This document shows, in pieces, positions 40,514 to 49,431 of a stretch of 64,000 bases of DNA (position 1 is its first letter; each line of letters begins with the position of its first letter). The stretch is from the NCBI RefSeq assembly GCF_001042905.1, contig NZ_JYLB01000011.1, positions 1-64,000 of the forward strand, given 5' to 3'. This DNA is from Pseudomonas lini (GTDB taxonomy: Bacteria; Pseudomonadota; Gammaproteobacteria; Pseudomonadales; Pseudomonadaceae). The notes under the pieces were generated by a model. The model did no database searches. It worked only from the letters and a program-made list of their open reading frames with translations, and was not told the origin of the DNA. A program made the translations under genes and the position numbers.

Positions 40514-41287
40514 TCAGAACGCCGGCAATACCGCGCCTTTGTACTTCTCAAGAATGAAGGCTTTCACTTCCGGGCTGTGCAGGGCAGCAACCAGTTTCTG
40601 CATCGCGGCGCTGTTCTTGTCGTCCGGACGGGCAACGAGGATGTTCACGTACGGCGAGTCGCTGCCTTCGATGACCAGCGCATCCTTGGACGGATCAAGC
40701 TTGGCTTCCAGCGCGTAGTTGGTGTTGATCAGCGCCAGGTCGACCTGAGTCAGCACGCGCGGGATGGTCGCGGCTTCCAGTTCACGGAATTTCAGGTCCT
40801 TGGTGTTCTCGGTGATGTCCTTCACGGTCGACAGGATGTTGTGCGAATCCTTCAACTTGATCAGGCCAGCCTTCGCCAGCAGCAACAGCGCACGACCACC
40901 GTTGGTGGCGTCGTTCGGGATCACCACGTTGGCGCCGCCCGGCAGCTCGGTCAACGCTTTGTACTTGCTGGAGTAAGCGCCCAGCGGCTCCAGGTGCACA
41001 CCGGCAACGCTGACGAGGTTGGTGCCCTTGGCCTTGTTGAACTCATCCAGGTACGGCTGGTGCTGGAAGAAGTTGGCGTCCAGACGCTTCTCGGCCACCT
41101 GCACGTTCGGCTGGATGTAGTCGGTGAAGACTTTGACCTTCAGGTCCACGCCTTCTTTGGCCAGGGCCGGTTTAACAAACTCGAGGATTTCCGCGTGAGG
41201 CACCGGGGAGGCCGCGACGGTCAGGGTGTCGGCAGCGTGTGCGGAAAAGGCTGCAACAGCAGCGAACGCGACGAGTAGTTTTTTCAT
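40514..41287 (-). CDS. metQ: Methionine ABC transporter substrate-binding protein
   Basis: A 257-residue NlpA/MetQ-family periplasmic binding protein that captures methionine. LTVAASPVPHAEILEFVKP and ANFFQHQPYLDEFN are family motifs. The signal peptide (residues 1-18, ending AHA) has no lipobox cysteine, so unlike E. coli MetQ it should be a soluble periplasmic protein. It is the last gene of a leftward metN-metI-metQ operon. Confidence 0.94.
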   Translation of the reverse strand: MKKLLVAFAAVAAFSAHAADTLTVAASPVPHAEILEFVKPALAKEGVDLKVKVFTDYIQPNVQVAEKRLDANFFQHQPYLDEFNKAKGTNLVSVAGVHLEPLGAYSSKYKALTELPGGANVVIPNDATNGGRALLLLAKAGLIKLKDSHNILSTVKDITENTKDLKFRELEAATIPRVLTQVDLALINTNYALEAKLDPSKDALVIEGSDSPYVNILVARPDDKNSAAMQKLVAALHSPEVKAFILEKYKGAVLPAF

Positions 41288-41347
41288 TCAGCTAACTCCT
41301 TGTGAGGCGCCCGTTTGGCGCCTGCCAGCGAATGGCCGGCTCATGTC

Positions 41348-42022
41348 TTATTTACGTGAGAAGTGGACAACCAATTTATCGCCAACGGTTTGCAGCACTT
41401 GAACCAGCATCAGCAGCAACACCACCGTCACAACCATCACATCCGTCTGGAAACGCTGGTAACCGAAACGGATCGCCAGGTCGCCCAGCCCGCCAGCGCC
41501 GACCACACCGGCCATAGCCGTGTAGGACACCAGTGTAATCGCTGTCACCGTTATCGCTGCGAAGATGCCCGGGCGGGCTTCCGGCAGCAAGGCGTTGGTG
41601 ATGATCTGACGTGTCGTCGCGCCCATGGCCTGGGTCGCTTCGATGATGCCGCGATCCACTTCACGCAAAGCGGTTTCCACCAGTCGTGCGAAAAACGGAG
41701 TCGCGCCCACCACCAGCGGTGGAATCGCACCGGCAACACCCAAGGAGGTACCTGTGATCAACACGGTGAACGGAATCATCACGATCAGCAGAATGATGAA
41801 CGGCAGCGAACGCAGAATGTTCACCACCAGCGACAGCATCGCGTACACACCTTTGGCTTCCAGCAACTGGCGCGGGCTGCACAGGAACAACAACACGCCC
41901 AGCGGCAGGCCCAACAGCACGGTGAACAACAGCGAACCGCCGAGCATCAGCAGGGTGTCGCAGGTAGCCAGCCAGATTTCGTACCAGTCGATATTGGAAA
42001 AGAAACTCATCAGGACTTCCAT
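41348..42022 (-). CDS. metI: Methionine ABC transporter permease
   Basis: A 224-residue permease with five membrane helices and the EAA loop (EATQAMGATTRQIITNALLPEA). It forms the membrane channel for MetN. The start at 42022 overlaps the metN stop (TGATG); ATG at 42010 is a possible alternative. Confidence 0.94.
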   Translation of the reverse strand: MEVLMSFFSNIDWYEIWLATCDTLLMLGGSLLFTVLLGLPLGVLLFLCSPRQLLEAKGVYAMLSLVVNILRSLPFIILLIVMIPFTVLITGTSLGVAGAIPPLVVGATPFFARLVETALREVDRGIIEATQAMGATTRQIITNALLPEARPGIFAAITVTAITLVSYTAMAGVVGAGGLGDLAIRFGYQRFQTDVMVVTVVLLLMLVQVLQTVGDKLVVHFSRK

Positions 42023-43029
42023 CAGCGCAGCACCTCCATGTGGACGTCAGCTGCAGTGAAGTGAGCAAACGCCGCTTCCATATCGCCACCGGTGACGGCC
42101 AGGGTCAATTGCCCATAAGGGACGTCTTTGATGCGGTCGATACGACCGGCCAGGATGCTGTAGTCCACCCCCGTTTCCCGGGCGACGGTACCCAGCAATG
42201 GCGCGTAGGTCGCTTCGCCCTGGAAGGTCAGACGCACGATACGCCCCGGTACATGGGCGAAGTCGTCGCGCTGTTCGCTTTCGTCGATTTGCTCGTCTTC
42301 CTGCACGAAGCGCTTGGTGGTCGGGTGCTTGGGGTGCAGGAACACCTCGGCCACCGGACCCTGCTCGACGATCTTGCCGGCATCCATTACCGCCACCTGA
42401 TCGCAGACCCGACGGATCACATCCATTTCGTGGGTGATCAGGACGATGGTCAGTTTCAGCTCACGGTTGATCTCGGCCAGCAGTTGCAGGACCGACGCCG
42501 TGGTTTGCGGGTCCAGGGCACTGGTGGCTTCATCGCACAGCAGGATTTTCGGTTTGGTTGCCAGGGCGCGGGCGATGCCGACACGCTGCTTCTGACCACC
42601 AGACAGTTGCGCCGGGTACTTTTTCGCATGGTCAGACAGGCCGACCCGCGCCAGCAACTCCGCCACACGCCGGTCGATTTCGCTACGGGACAGTTCACCG
42701 GCGAGGGTCAACGGCAGCGCGACATTGTCGGCCACGGTTTTGGACGCCAGCAGGTTGAAGTGCTGGAAAATCATCCCGACCTGCTGACGGAAGCGCCGCA
42801 GGCTATTGGCGTCCAGCGCGGTGACTTCTTCGCCATCGACGATGATCTTGCCGCCACTGGAGTTCTCCAGGCGATTGATCAGACGCAGCAGGGTACTTTT
42901 TCCCGCGCCGGAATGGCCGATCAAGCCAAAGACCTGACCATTCTCAATCGTCAGACTGGTTGGATGCAGGGCGGGAATATCCTTACCGGCGACGCGGTAA
43001 GTTTTGTGGACGTTTTGAAACTCGATCAC
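42022..43029 (-). CDS. metN: Methionine ABC transporter ATP-binding protein
   Basis: A 335-residue ABC ATPase: Walker A GHSGAGKST (about 38-46), signature LSGGQKQRVGIA, Walker B ILLCDEATSALD, and the C-terminal ACT-like NIL domain (about 255-335) through which methionine inhibits transport. The start is GTG at 43029, followed by the usual IEFQNVHKTY. Confidence 0.95.
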   Translation of the reverse strand: MIEFQNVHKTYRVAGKDIPALHPTSLTIENGQVFGLIGHSGAGKSTLLRLINRLENSSGGKIIVDGEEVTALDANSLRRFRQQVGMIFQHFNLLASKTVADNVALPLTLAGELSRSEIDRRVAELLARVGLSDHAKKYPAQLSGGQKQRVGIARALATKPKILLCDEATSALDPQTTASVLQLLAEINRELKLTIVLITHEMDVIRRVCDQVAVMDAGKIVEQGPVAEVFLHPKHPTTKRFVQEDEQIDESEQRDDFAHVPGRIVRLTFQGEATYAPLLGTVARETGVDYSILAGRIDRIKDVPYGQLTLAVTGGDMEAAFAHFTAADVHMEVLR

Positions 43030-43293
43030 GTAGCGAACCTTGTGGGGCGCGTTAGAAAAGGATCAGCGGTTAGCCGGGCGCGCATTTTAGCCTGTCCGTA
43101 TAGAGGTTCTTAGCATTTATTTCGCATTCAACCAGCGATTTGGCAATAACGCGATCAAAGGTCAGAAAAAAGGAACGGCGCCAACTCCCCATCGGTCACT
43201 GATTAAGCAACTCGAGAATGCCTGGATGCCGTGGCTGGGCAATGGCTCAGAAGCCTTGGCCCGACGGGAATCGCAACGAGGAGTTTACGTCTG

Positions 43294-45432
43294 ATGAGTA
43301 CTAAAAAGCCTGCCGCCCCCAAAAGCGCACTGGCCGGGACCGATACCCTGGACCGCAGCAACACCAACGCCAAGCTCGACAGCCTGGAAAAATTTCGCTC
43401 CGATGCCTCCGAGCAGGCCTTGCGCACCAACCAGGGCGTAAAGGTCGCGGACAATCAGAACACGTTGAAGGGCGGTGCCCGCGGGCCGTCGTTGCTGGAA
43501 GATTTCATCATGCGTGAAAAGATCACGCACTTTGACCATGAACGCATTCCCGAGCGCATCGTCCATGCCCGTGGTACCGGCGCCCATGGTTACTTCCAGG
43601 CGTATGAAACCCATTCGGTACTGACCAAGGCCGGATTCCTACAAGACCCACTTCAAAAGACTCCGGTTTTTGTGCGCTTTTCCACGGTGCAAGGCCCACG
43701 CGGGTCAGGCGATACCGTCCGGGACGTACGAGGTTTCGCGGTGAAGTTTTTCACCGATGAAGGCAACTTCGATCTGGTGGGCAACAACATGCCAGTGTTC
43801 TTCATTCAGGATGCGATCAAGTTTCCTGACTTCGTACATGCGGTAAAACCCGAGCCCCACAATGAGATTCCTACCGGCGGTTCGGCCCACGATACGTTCT
43901 GGGACTTTGTTTCTCTGGTGCCGGAATCCGCGCACATGGTGATGTGGACCATGTCTGACCGGGCGATCCCCAAAAGCCTGCGCACCATGCAAGGCTTCGG
44001 CGTGCACACGTTTCGCATGATCAATGCCGAAGGCAAGGCGCGCTTCGTAAAATTCCACTGGCGCCCCGCCGCCGGTACCTGCTCGCTGGTGTGGGATGAA
44101 GCGCAGAAGCTTGCCGGTAAAGACACCGACTTCCACCGTCGTGATCTTTGGGAGTCCATCGAGATGGGGGACTACCCGGAATGGGAATTGGGCGTACAGG
44201 TCATCGAGGAGGAAAACGAACATGCCTTCGATTTCGACCTTCTCGATCCAACCAAAATCATTCCCGAGGAAGTCGTGCCGATCACTCCGCTGGGCAAGAT
44301 GGTGCTCAACCGCAACCCGGACAACTTCTTCGCCGAAACCGAGCAGGTTGCCTTCTGCCCCGGGCATATCGTGCCGGGGATCGACTTCTCCAATGATCCG
44401 TTGCTGCAAGGTCGGTTGTTTTCCTACACCGATACGCAGATCAGCCGACTGGGTGGGCCGAATTTTCATGAGATCCCGATCAACCGTCCGGTTTCACCAT
44501 TCCACAACGGCCAACGAGATGCGCAGCACCGCACCACCATCGACAAGGGACGCGCCTCCTACGAGCCGAACTCTATCGACAGCGGCTGGCCGAAGGAAAC
44601 CCCACCAGCCGCGCAGAACGGTGGCTTCGAGACTTATCCGGAGCGCATCGACGCTGCGAAAATCCGCCAGCGCAGCGAGTCGTTCGCCGACCACTTCTCT
44701 CAGGCGCGGCTGTTCTTTCACAGCATGAGCAAGCACGAACAGGAACACATCATCGCGGCCTACAGCTTCGAGCTGGGCAAGGTCGAACGCGAATTTATTC
44801 GTGCGCGGCAGGTGAATGAGATCCTGGCCAATATCGATCTGGAACTGGCCAAACGCGTGGCGCAGAACCTGGGCTTGCCGGTACCGAAGGCCGGAACGGT
44901 CGAGGTGCGCAAAACTTCACTCGACCACTCCCCCGCCCTGAGCCAGGCCAACCTGCTGTCGGGGGATATCAAAACCCGAAAAGTGGCCATTTTGGCGGCC
45001 AACGGGGTGGATGGCGCAGCGGTTGATGCGATGAAAAAGGCTCTGATGGCCGAAGGCGCGCACGCCAAACTGCTCGGCCCGACCTCGGCCCCCGTGACAA
45101 CCGCCGATGGCAAAGCGCTGCCGGTGGATGCGTCGATGGAAGGTTTGCCTTCTGTAGCCTTCGACGCGGTGTTCGTGCCGGGTGGCGCGGCCTCGATCAA
45201 GGCGCTGAGTACCGATGGAGTAGCGCTGCATTATCTGCTGGAGGCGTACAAGCATTTGAAGGCCATCGCGTTGCATGGCGAAGCGAAGCAGTTGCTGGAT
45301 GTGTTGAGACTGGAGGCTGATGCCGGGTTGATCGTGGGGACGGATGCCAAGCTGTTCAAGGCGTTTTTTGCCGCGATCGGGCAGCATCGGGTTTGGGAGA
45401 GGGAGCCAAAGGCCAAGGCGGTTCCGGCTTAA
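43294..45432 (+). CDS. katE: Catalase HPII (large-subunit monofunctional catalase)
   Basis: A 712-residue clade-2 catalase that dismutates hydrogen peroxide. The active-site His lies in RIVHARGTGAHGYF, and FVRFSTV follows. The C-terminal 150 residues form the extra DJ-1/PfpI-like domain of large catalases (KVAILAANGVDGAAV). ATG 43294 has GAGGAG upstream; a longer frame to 43231 has no such site. It is monocistronic and, by family habit, likely RpoS-controlled. The 264 bases upstream hold no gene. Confidence 0.95.
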   Translation: MSTKKPAAPKSALAGTDTLDRSNTNAKLDSLEKFRSDASEQALRTNQGVKVADNQNTLKGGARGPSLLEDFIMREKITHFDHERIPERIVHARGTGAHGYFQAYETHSVLTKAGFLQDPLQKTPVFVRFSTVQGPRGSGDTVRDVRGFAVKFFTDEGNFDLVGNNMPVFFIQDAIKFPDFVHAVKPEPHNEIPTGGSAHDTFWDFVSLVPESAHMVMWTMSDRAIPKSLRTMQGFGVHTFRMINAEGKARFVKFHWRPAAGTCSLVWDEAQKLAGKDTDFHRRDLWESIEMGDYPEWELGVQVIEEENEHAFDFDLLDPTKIIPEEVVPITPLGKMVLNRNPDNFFAETEQVAFCPGHIVPGIDFSNDPLLQGRLFSYTDTQISRLGGPNFHEIPINRPVSPFHNGQRDAQHRTTIDKGRASYEPNSIDSGWPKETPPAAQNGGFETYPERIDAAKIRQRSESFADHFSQARLFFHSMSKHEQEHIIAAYSFELGKVEREFIRARQVNEILANIDLELAKRVAQNLGLPVPKAGTVEVRKTSLDHSPALSQANLLSGDIKTRKVAILAANGVDGAAVDAMKKALMAEGAHAKLLGPTSAPVTTADGKALPVDASMEGLPSVAFDAVFVPGGAASIKALSTDGVALHYLLEAYKHLKAIALHGEAKQLLDVLRLEADAGLIVGTDAKLFKAFFAAIGQHRVWEREPKAKAVPA

Positions 45433-45455
45433 GGATTTTTATCGAATAGGAGGAC

Positions 45456-45528
45456 GCCTTCGCGGGCAAGCCTCGCTCCTACAGGTTTTTTACGTCGAAT
45501 CTGTAGGAGAGAGGCTTGCCCGCGAAGC
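45456..45528. repeat. REP doublet of the RAYT-associated type
   Basis: Left arm 45456-45483 equals the arms around the RAYT gene; the right arm (45502-45528) differs by one base (GAGAG for GAGCG). It sits between katE and the convergent lipoprotein gene, touching the latter's stop codon. Confidence 0.92.
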
Positions 45529-45530
45529 TT

Positions 45531-46247
45531 TTAGGGCTTACGCGGACTCAAAACCATCTGCGCCGGAATGTTGCGCAAAATCTGCTTTTCCAGCTTCAGA
45601 TCAAACTCCGAATCCAGCTTCTTCACCCGTTTGGTCAGCAGCGTGGCCAGCCATGGGTAATCCTGGGTGCGCGGCGCCTGAATGCTCACATCGCACTGAT
45701 AATTCACCACGTCGGCGGCAATGGCATCCAGTTGACGACGAAGCTTGCTCATATCGGTGAGGTTCAACGCCACCGTAGTGCTTTCAGCCGTCGGGTCGAT
45801 CACTTTGGCCTGAGGTTTGGCTTCAGCCGCCATGAGAGCCGCTTCGGCTTTATCCAGTTCGGCCTTGCGCGCATGGACAATGGCGCTGTTGACGCCACCG
45901 GTCAGCGCCGGAGCCTTAGGCATCAATACCCGGGCACGGCTCAGCGCCGTGGCCGCGGCATTCACATCACCTTTCTGCAGCACGATCCGGCTGCGCAGCA
46001 AATAAGCTTCGGCCAATTGCCGCTGGTATTGCTCGAGGGATTGATCGTTGGGTGACTCGGCTTGCAAGGCCGCCAATTGCCCTTCGGCGGTGGCCAGTTC
46101 GCTGCTGGCCAGGCTTTGTTCCAGCTGTGCGATAGCCGTGGCCCGCGCATCGGGGGCCTCGGTGGCCGCCGGTGGCGTGCTTTGGCAAGCGCCCAGCAGC
46201 AGCGAAAATGCGACAAGGAGCAGATAACGGGAGGCGAACAGCTTCAT
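45531..46247 (-). CDS. Lipoprotein downstream of znuB (PA5502-like)
   Basis: A 238-residue lipoprotein (lipobox LLGAC, Cys20). The first 130 mature residues are Ala/Leu/Glu/Gln-rich and resemble TPR-like helix pairs (ATAEGQLAALQAESPNDQSL). The end contains TDMSKLRRQLDAIAADVVNY and one further Cys. It lies 37 bases downstream of znuB on the same strand, so it may be cotranscribed with the zinc uptake genes, but a zinc role is not evident. Confidence 0.82.
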   Translation of the reverse strand: MKLFASRYLLLVAFSLLLGACQSTPPAATEAPDARATAIAQLEQSLASSELATAEGQLAALQAESPNDQSLEQYQRQLAEAYLLRSRIVLQKGDVNAAATALSRARVLMPKAPALTGGVNSAIVHARKAELDKAEAALMAAEAKPQAKVIDPTAESTTVALNLTDMSKLRRQLDAIAADVVNYQCDVSIQAPRTQDYPWLATLLTKRVKKLDSEFDLKLEKQILRNIPAQMVLSPRKP

Positions 46248-46284
46248 TCCTGCGACTCTCTATTTGCGCAAAAAACGAGCAAGT

Positions 46285-47073
46285 CTACACCCCTCGACGG
46301 GGCAGGACAAAACTCAGCAGAAACAGCGCGGCGGCCGTCACCACAATCGACGGGCCAGCCGGGGTGTCCTTGAACCAGGACAACGCCAGCCCGCCACACA
46401 CCGCGAGCATGCCCAGCAGGCTCGCGCCCAATGCCATCTGCTCCGGCGAGCGGGCGTGACGCTGTGCCGCAGCCGCCGGAATAATCAGTAACGAAGTAAT
46501 CAGCAACACGCCGACGATTTTCATCGCCACCGCAATCACCACAGCGATCAGCAACATCAGCGCCAGGCGCAACGCCGCCACGGGCAAACCTTCCACTTTG
46601 GCCAGTTCTTCGTGCACCGTGATCGCGAGCAACGGTCGCCACAGCGTGACCAGCAATGCCAGCACCGCCGCGCTACCGCCGAGGATCCAGGCCAGATCGG
46701 TCGGACTGATCGCCAGCAGGTCGCCGAACAGATAGGCCATCAGGTCGATCCGTACTTCATGCATGAAGCTTAGTACCACCAGGCCAAGCGAGAGCGTGCT
46801 CGGTGCGAGAATTCCCAAAAGCGTGTCGGACGCCAGTGGCTGCCGTTGTTGCAACGTCACCAGCAATACCGCCAGCAACAAGCAACCGACCGTGACGGCA
46901 ACGGTCGGGCTGACATCCAGCAGAAAACCCAGTGCCACGCCGAGCAATGCGGCATGGGATAGCGTGTCGCCGAAATAGGCCATCCGCCGCCAGACCACGA
47001 ACGAACCCAACGGGCCCGCGACCAGCGCCAAGGCCAGACCTGCAAGCAGGGCATAGAGCAGAAAATCAGCCAT
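46285..47073 (-). CDS. znuB: Zinc ABC transporter permease
   Basis: A 262-residue ABC-3 family permease with seven to eight hydrophobic helices. RRMAYFGDTLSHAALLGVALG is the family signature, and ALRLALMLLIAVVIAVAMK follows. It brings zinc across the inner membrane with ZnuA and ZnuC. The ATG at 47073 lies inside the end of znuC (8-base overlap); the longer frame to 47130 is within znuC and not real. Confidence 0.94.
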   Translation of the reverse strand: MADFLLYALLAGLALALVAGPLGSFVVWRRMAYFGDTLSHAALLGVALGFLLDVSPTVAVTVGCLLLAVLLVTLQQRQPLASDTLLGILAPSTLSLGLVVLSFMHEVRIDLMAYLFGDLLAISPTDLAWILGGSAAVLALLVTLWRPLLAITVHEELAKVEGLPVAALRLALMLLIAVVIAVAMKIVGVLLITSLLIIPAAAAQRHARSPEQMALGASLLGMLAVCGGLALSWFKDTPAGPSIVVTAAALFLLSFVLPRRGV

Positions 47074-47845
47074 GCTTGCAGCTATCTCCATGAACGTGAG
47101 TCGACGGGACCGCGATGACCACCGAGCCATGCAGGTCGTGGGCGTGGTCGTGATGGTGGTGATAAATCGCCAGGCTTTGTGCGTTTTTTCCGAACAGCTC
47201 GACGAATGCCGGATCGCCGCTGACCTGCTCGGGATGTCCAGAGCAGCAGACGTGGCGGTTCAGGCACACCACCTGGTCGGTGGTGCTCATCACCAGATGC
47301 AAATCGTGAGAGACCATCAAAACGCCGCAACCATGCCGGTCGCGCAAGCGTGTAATCAGGCTATAGAGCTCGGCTTGACCGGCCACATCGACGCCTTGCA
47401 CCGGCTCATCAAGCACCAGCAGTTCCGGCTCACGCAACAATGCCCGCGCCAGCAGCACTCGCTGCATTTCGCCACCGGAAACACTTTGCACCGGGCTGTC
47501 GATGACCTGTTCGGCACCGACTTCCTTGAGGGCCGCCAAGGCCCGAGCGCGATCCACGCCCGGAACCAGACGCAAGAAGCGCAGCACCGACAGCGGCAGG
47601 GTCGGATCGACGTGAAGTTTTTGCGGCATGTAACCGACCCGCAACTTCGGCTTGCGCCAGACGCTGCCGCTGTCCGGTTTCAGCAAACCGAGCACCGCGC
47701 GCACCAGCGTGGTTTTGCCGGCACCGTTGGGGCCGATCAAAGTGACGATCTGCCCCGGTTCGACGCTTAGCTCGATATTGTCCAGCACGTTTTGCCCGGC
47801 AAAGGTGACAGCCACCTGCTCGAGGCGAATCAGCGCGTTGCTCAT
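47066..47845 (-). CDS. znuC: Zinc ABC transporter ATP-binding protein
   Basis: A 259-residue ABC ATPase with Walker A GPNGAGKTT, signature VSGGEMQRV and Walker B LLVLDEPVQGVD. The C-terminus is rich in His (IYHHHHDHAHDLH), as usual for ZnuC. The ATG at 47845 overlaps the zur stop by one base, so zur-znuC-znuB are translationally linked. Confidence 0.95.
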   Translation of the reverse strand: MSNALIRLEQVAVTFAGQNVLDNIELSVEPGQIVTLIGPNGAGKTTLVRAVLGLLKPDSGSVWRKPKLRVGYMPQKLHVDPTLPLSVLRFLRLVPGVDRARALAALKEVGAEQVIDSPVQSVSGGEMQRVLLARALLREPELLVLDEPVQGVDVAGQAELYSLITRLRDRHGCGVLMVSHDLHLVMSTTDQVVCLNRHVCCSGHPEQVSGDPAFVELFGKNAQSLAIYHHHHDHAHDLHGSVVIAVPSTHVHGDSCKHG

Positions 47846-48327
47846 CAAGCCCCCTGGCAACCCGAGCAGAGACCGATCACTTCAACGGTCTGGGCCTCGA
47901 CGATAAATCCGACATCTTTGGCGCTATTGATGATCGCGTCGCTGATGGATTTCTGTTCGAGTTCGATGGCGGCGTGGCATTCGCGGCAGATCAGGAACTG
48001 GCCTTGGTGAGCGTGTTCCGGGTGATTGCACCCGACGAAGGCGTTCAGCGAAGAGATCCGGTGTACCAGGCCGTTTTCCAGCAGGAAATCCAGCGCGCGG
48101 TACACGGTTGGAGGCGCGGCGCGGCGGCCGTCCTGCTCGCTGAGCACCGCCAGAATGTCGTAGGCACCCAATGGTTTGTGGCTTTGCCAGACCAGTTCCA
48201 GCACTCGCCGGCGCAATGCGGTCAGGCGCAGCCCCTGACGTGCGCACAAGGCATCGGCCTCAGACAATGCGCTATGCACACAATGAGAGTGGTCGTGGGG
48301 ACGGCTGGCAATCGGTGTTTTAGGCAT
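47845..48327 (-). CDS. zur: Zinc uptake regulator (Fur family)
   Basis: A 160-residue Fur-family repressor: a winged helix (about 25-90; LTALRRRVLELVWQSHKPLGAY, PPTVYRALDFLLENGLVHRI) and a C-terminal metal and dimer domain with two Cys pairs, CRECH and CSGC, the structural zinc site. It represses znuA and its own operon when zinc is plentiful. First gene of zur-znuC-znuB, divergent from znuA over 56 bases. In P. aeruginosa this gene has been called np20. Confidence 0.94.
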   Translation of the reverse strand: MPKTPIASRPHDHSHCVHSALSEADALCARQGLRLTALRRRVLELVWQSHKPLGAYDILAVLSEQDGRRAAPPTVYRALDFLLENGLVHRISSLNAFVGCNHPEHAHQGQFLICRECHAAIELEQKSISDAIINSAKDVGFIVEAQTVEVIGLCSGCQGA

Positions 48328-48352
48328 GAGCGCGACGAGTTTTGTGAGAGAC

Positions 48353-48365
48353 GTTATTATGTTAC
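48353..48365. promoter_or_regulatory. Probable Zur-binding site
   Basis: GTTATTATGTTAC lies in the 56-base gap between divergent zur and znuA. It resembles the near-palindromic, AT-rich GTTAT-N-ATAAC type of Zur box but matches imperfectly in the second half. One site here could repress both directions. Confidence 0.55.
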
Positions 48366-48383
48366 CCGTTCTCGCCTCTTCGA

Positions 48384-49313
48384 GTGGTCATCGTGTCCCG
48401 ACTTTTTTCCATCTTTGTCGCATTTATCGCAAGTTTTCTGCTGATCGGCTCAGCTCAAGCCGAGGTCAAAGTCCTCACCAGCGTCAAACCCCTGCAGCTG
48501 ATTGCCGCGGCGGTGCAGGACGGCATAGCAGTTCCGGAAGTCTTGCTGCCGCCCGGCGCCTCGCCCCATAACTATGCCTTGCGCCCTTCCGACGTACGGA
48601 AAGTGCAATCGGTGGATCTGCTGTACTGGATCGGCCCGGACATGGAAGGTTTCCTGCCTCGCGTGCTGAAAGGTCGTACGTTGCCCAACGTCGCGGTACA
48701 GGATTTGCCTAGCCTGAAACTGCGACATTTCGCCGGAGATAACCACTCCGACGCAGAAGAAGCCGACGAGCATGACCACGATCACCGTCCCGGCAGCCTG
48801 GATGCACACTTGTGGTTGTCACCGATCAACGCCCGAGTGATCGCCACCAAAATGGCCACCGATCTGAGCGCTGCCGATCCGGCCAACGCGGCACGCTACC
48901 AGAGCAACCTCAAGGCATTCGATGAGCGACTGGATGCTTTGGACCTGCGCCTGAAGACCCGTCTGGCGGGTATCGCGGGCAAGCCTTACTTCGTGTTCCA
49001 CGAAGCCTTCGACTACTTCGAAGACGCTTACGGCCTCAAGCACACCGGCGTGTTCAGTGTCGCTGCCGAAGTGCAGCCCGGTGCCCAACACGTGGCAGCG
49101 ATGCGCACGCGGTTGCAGGAAGTCGGCAAGACCTGCGTGTTCAGTGAACCTCCGTTGCGCCCACGCCTGGCAGAAACCCTGGTGGCCGGGTTGCCGGTGA
49201 AATTGGCGGAGCTGGATGCATTGGGCGGGTACACGCCAGCGACCGCTCAGGGGTATGAGCAGTTGCTGGAAAAGCTGGGGAATGATTTGGCGGGGTGTCT
49301 GGAGTCGTTGTAG
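48384..49313 (+). CDS. znuA: Zinc ABC transporter substrate-binding protein
   Basis: A 309-residue periplasmic cluster A-I metal-binding protein. It has a signal peptide (cleaved near AQA, about residue 26) and metal-ligand histidines in PPGASPHNY, LDAHLWLSP and FHEAFDYFE. Between them is a His/Asp-rich loop (EEADEHDHDHRPG) typical of zinc rather than manganese binders. Two GTG codons, 48384 and 48393, can serve as start; both leave the signal peptide intact. Confidence 0.94.
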   Translation: MVIVSRLFSIFVAFIASFLLIGSAQAEVKVLTSVKPLQLIAAAVQDGIAVPEVLLPPGASPHNYALRPSDVRKVQSVDLLYWIGPDMEGFLPRVLKGRTLPNVAVQDLPSLKLRHFAGDNHSDAEEADEHDHDHRPGSLDAHLWLSPINARVIATKMATDLSAADPANAARYQSNLKAFDERLDALDLRLKTRLAGIAGKPYFVFHEAFDYFEDAYGLKHTGVFSVAAEVQPGAQHVAAMRTRLQEVGKTCVFSEPPLRPRLAETLVAGLPVKLAELDALGGYTPATAQGYEQLLEKLGNDLAGCLESL

Positions 49314-49336
49314 TTCCGAAAATTGTGTCGCCCCCA

Positions 49337-49428
49337 ATCGCGGGCAAGCCACGCTCCCACAGAGTTTGTATCGTTCGCCAATATTATGAACGACACAAAC
49401 CCTGTGGGAGCGTGGCTTGCCCGCGATG
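49337..49428. repeat. REP doublet (TGGCTTGCCCGCGAT variant)
   Basis: ATCGCGGGCAAGCCACGCTC (49337-, to 49361) pairs with TGTGGGAGCGTGGCTTGCCC (49403-, to 49428). The loop holds a nested inverted repeat (GTTTGT, TCGTTC and GAACGA, ACAAAC). It lies between convergent znuA and thrB, 3 bases from the thrB stop. Confidence 0.9.
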
Positions 49429-49431
49429 CTT

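Noticed and set aside
21581..49428. Repeated palindromes considered as a CRISPR array
   Set aside because: Copies are kilobases apart, each is an inverted doublet, there are no regular spacers and no cas genes; they are REP elements.
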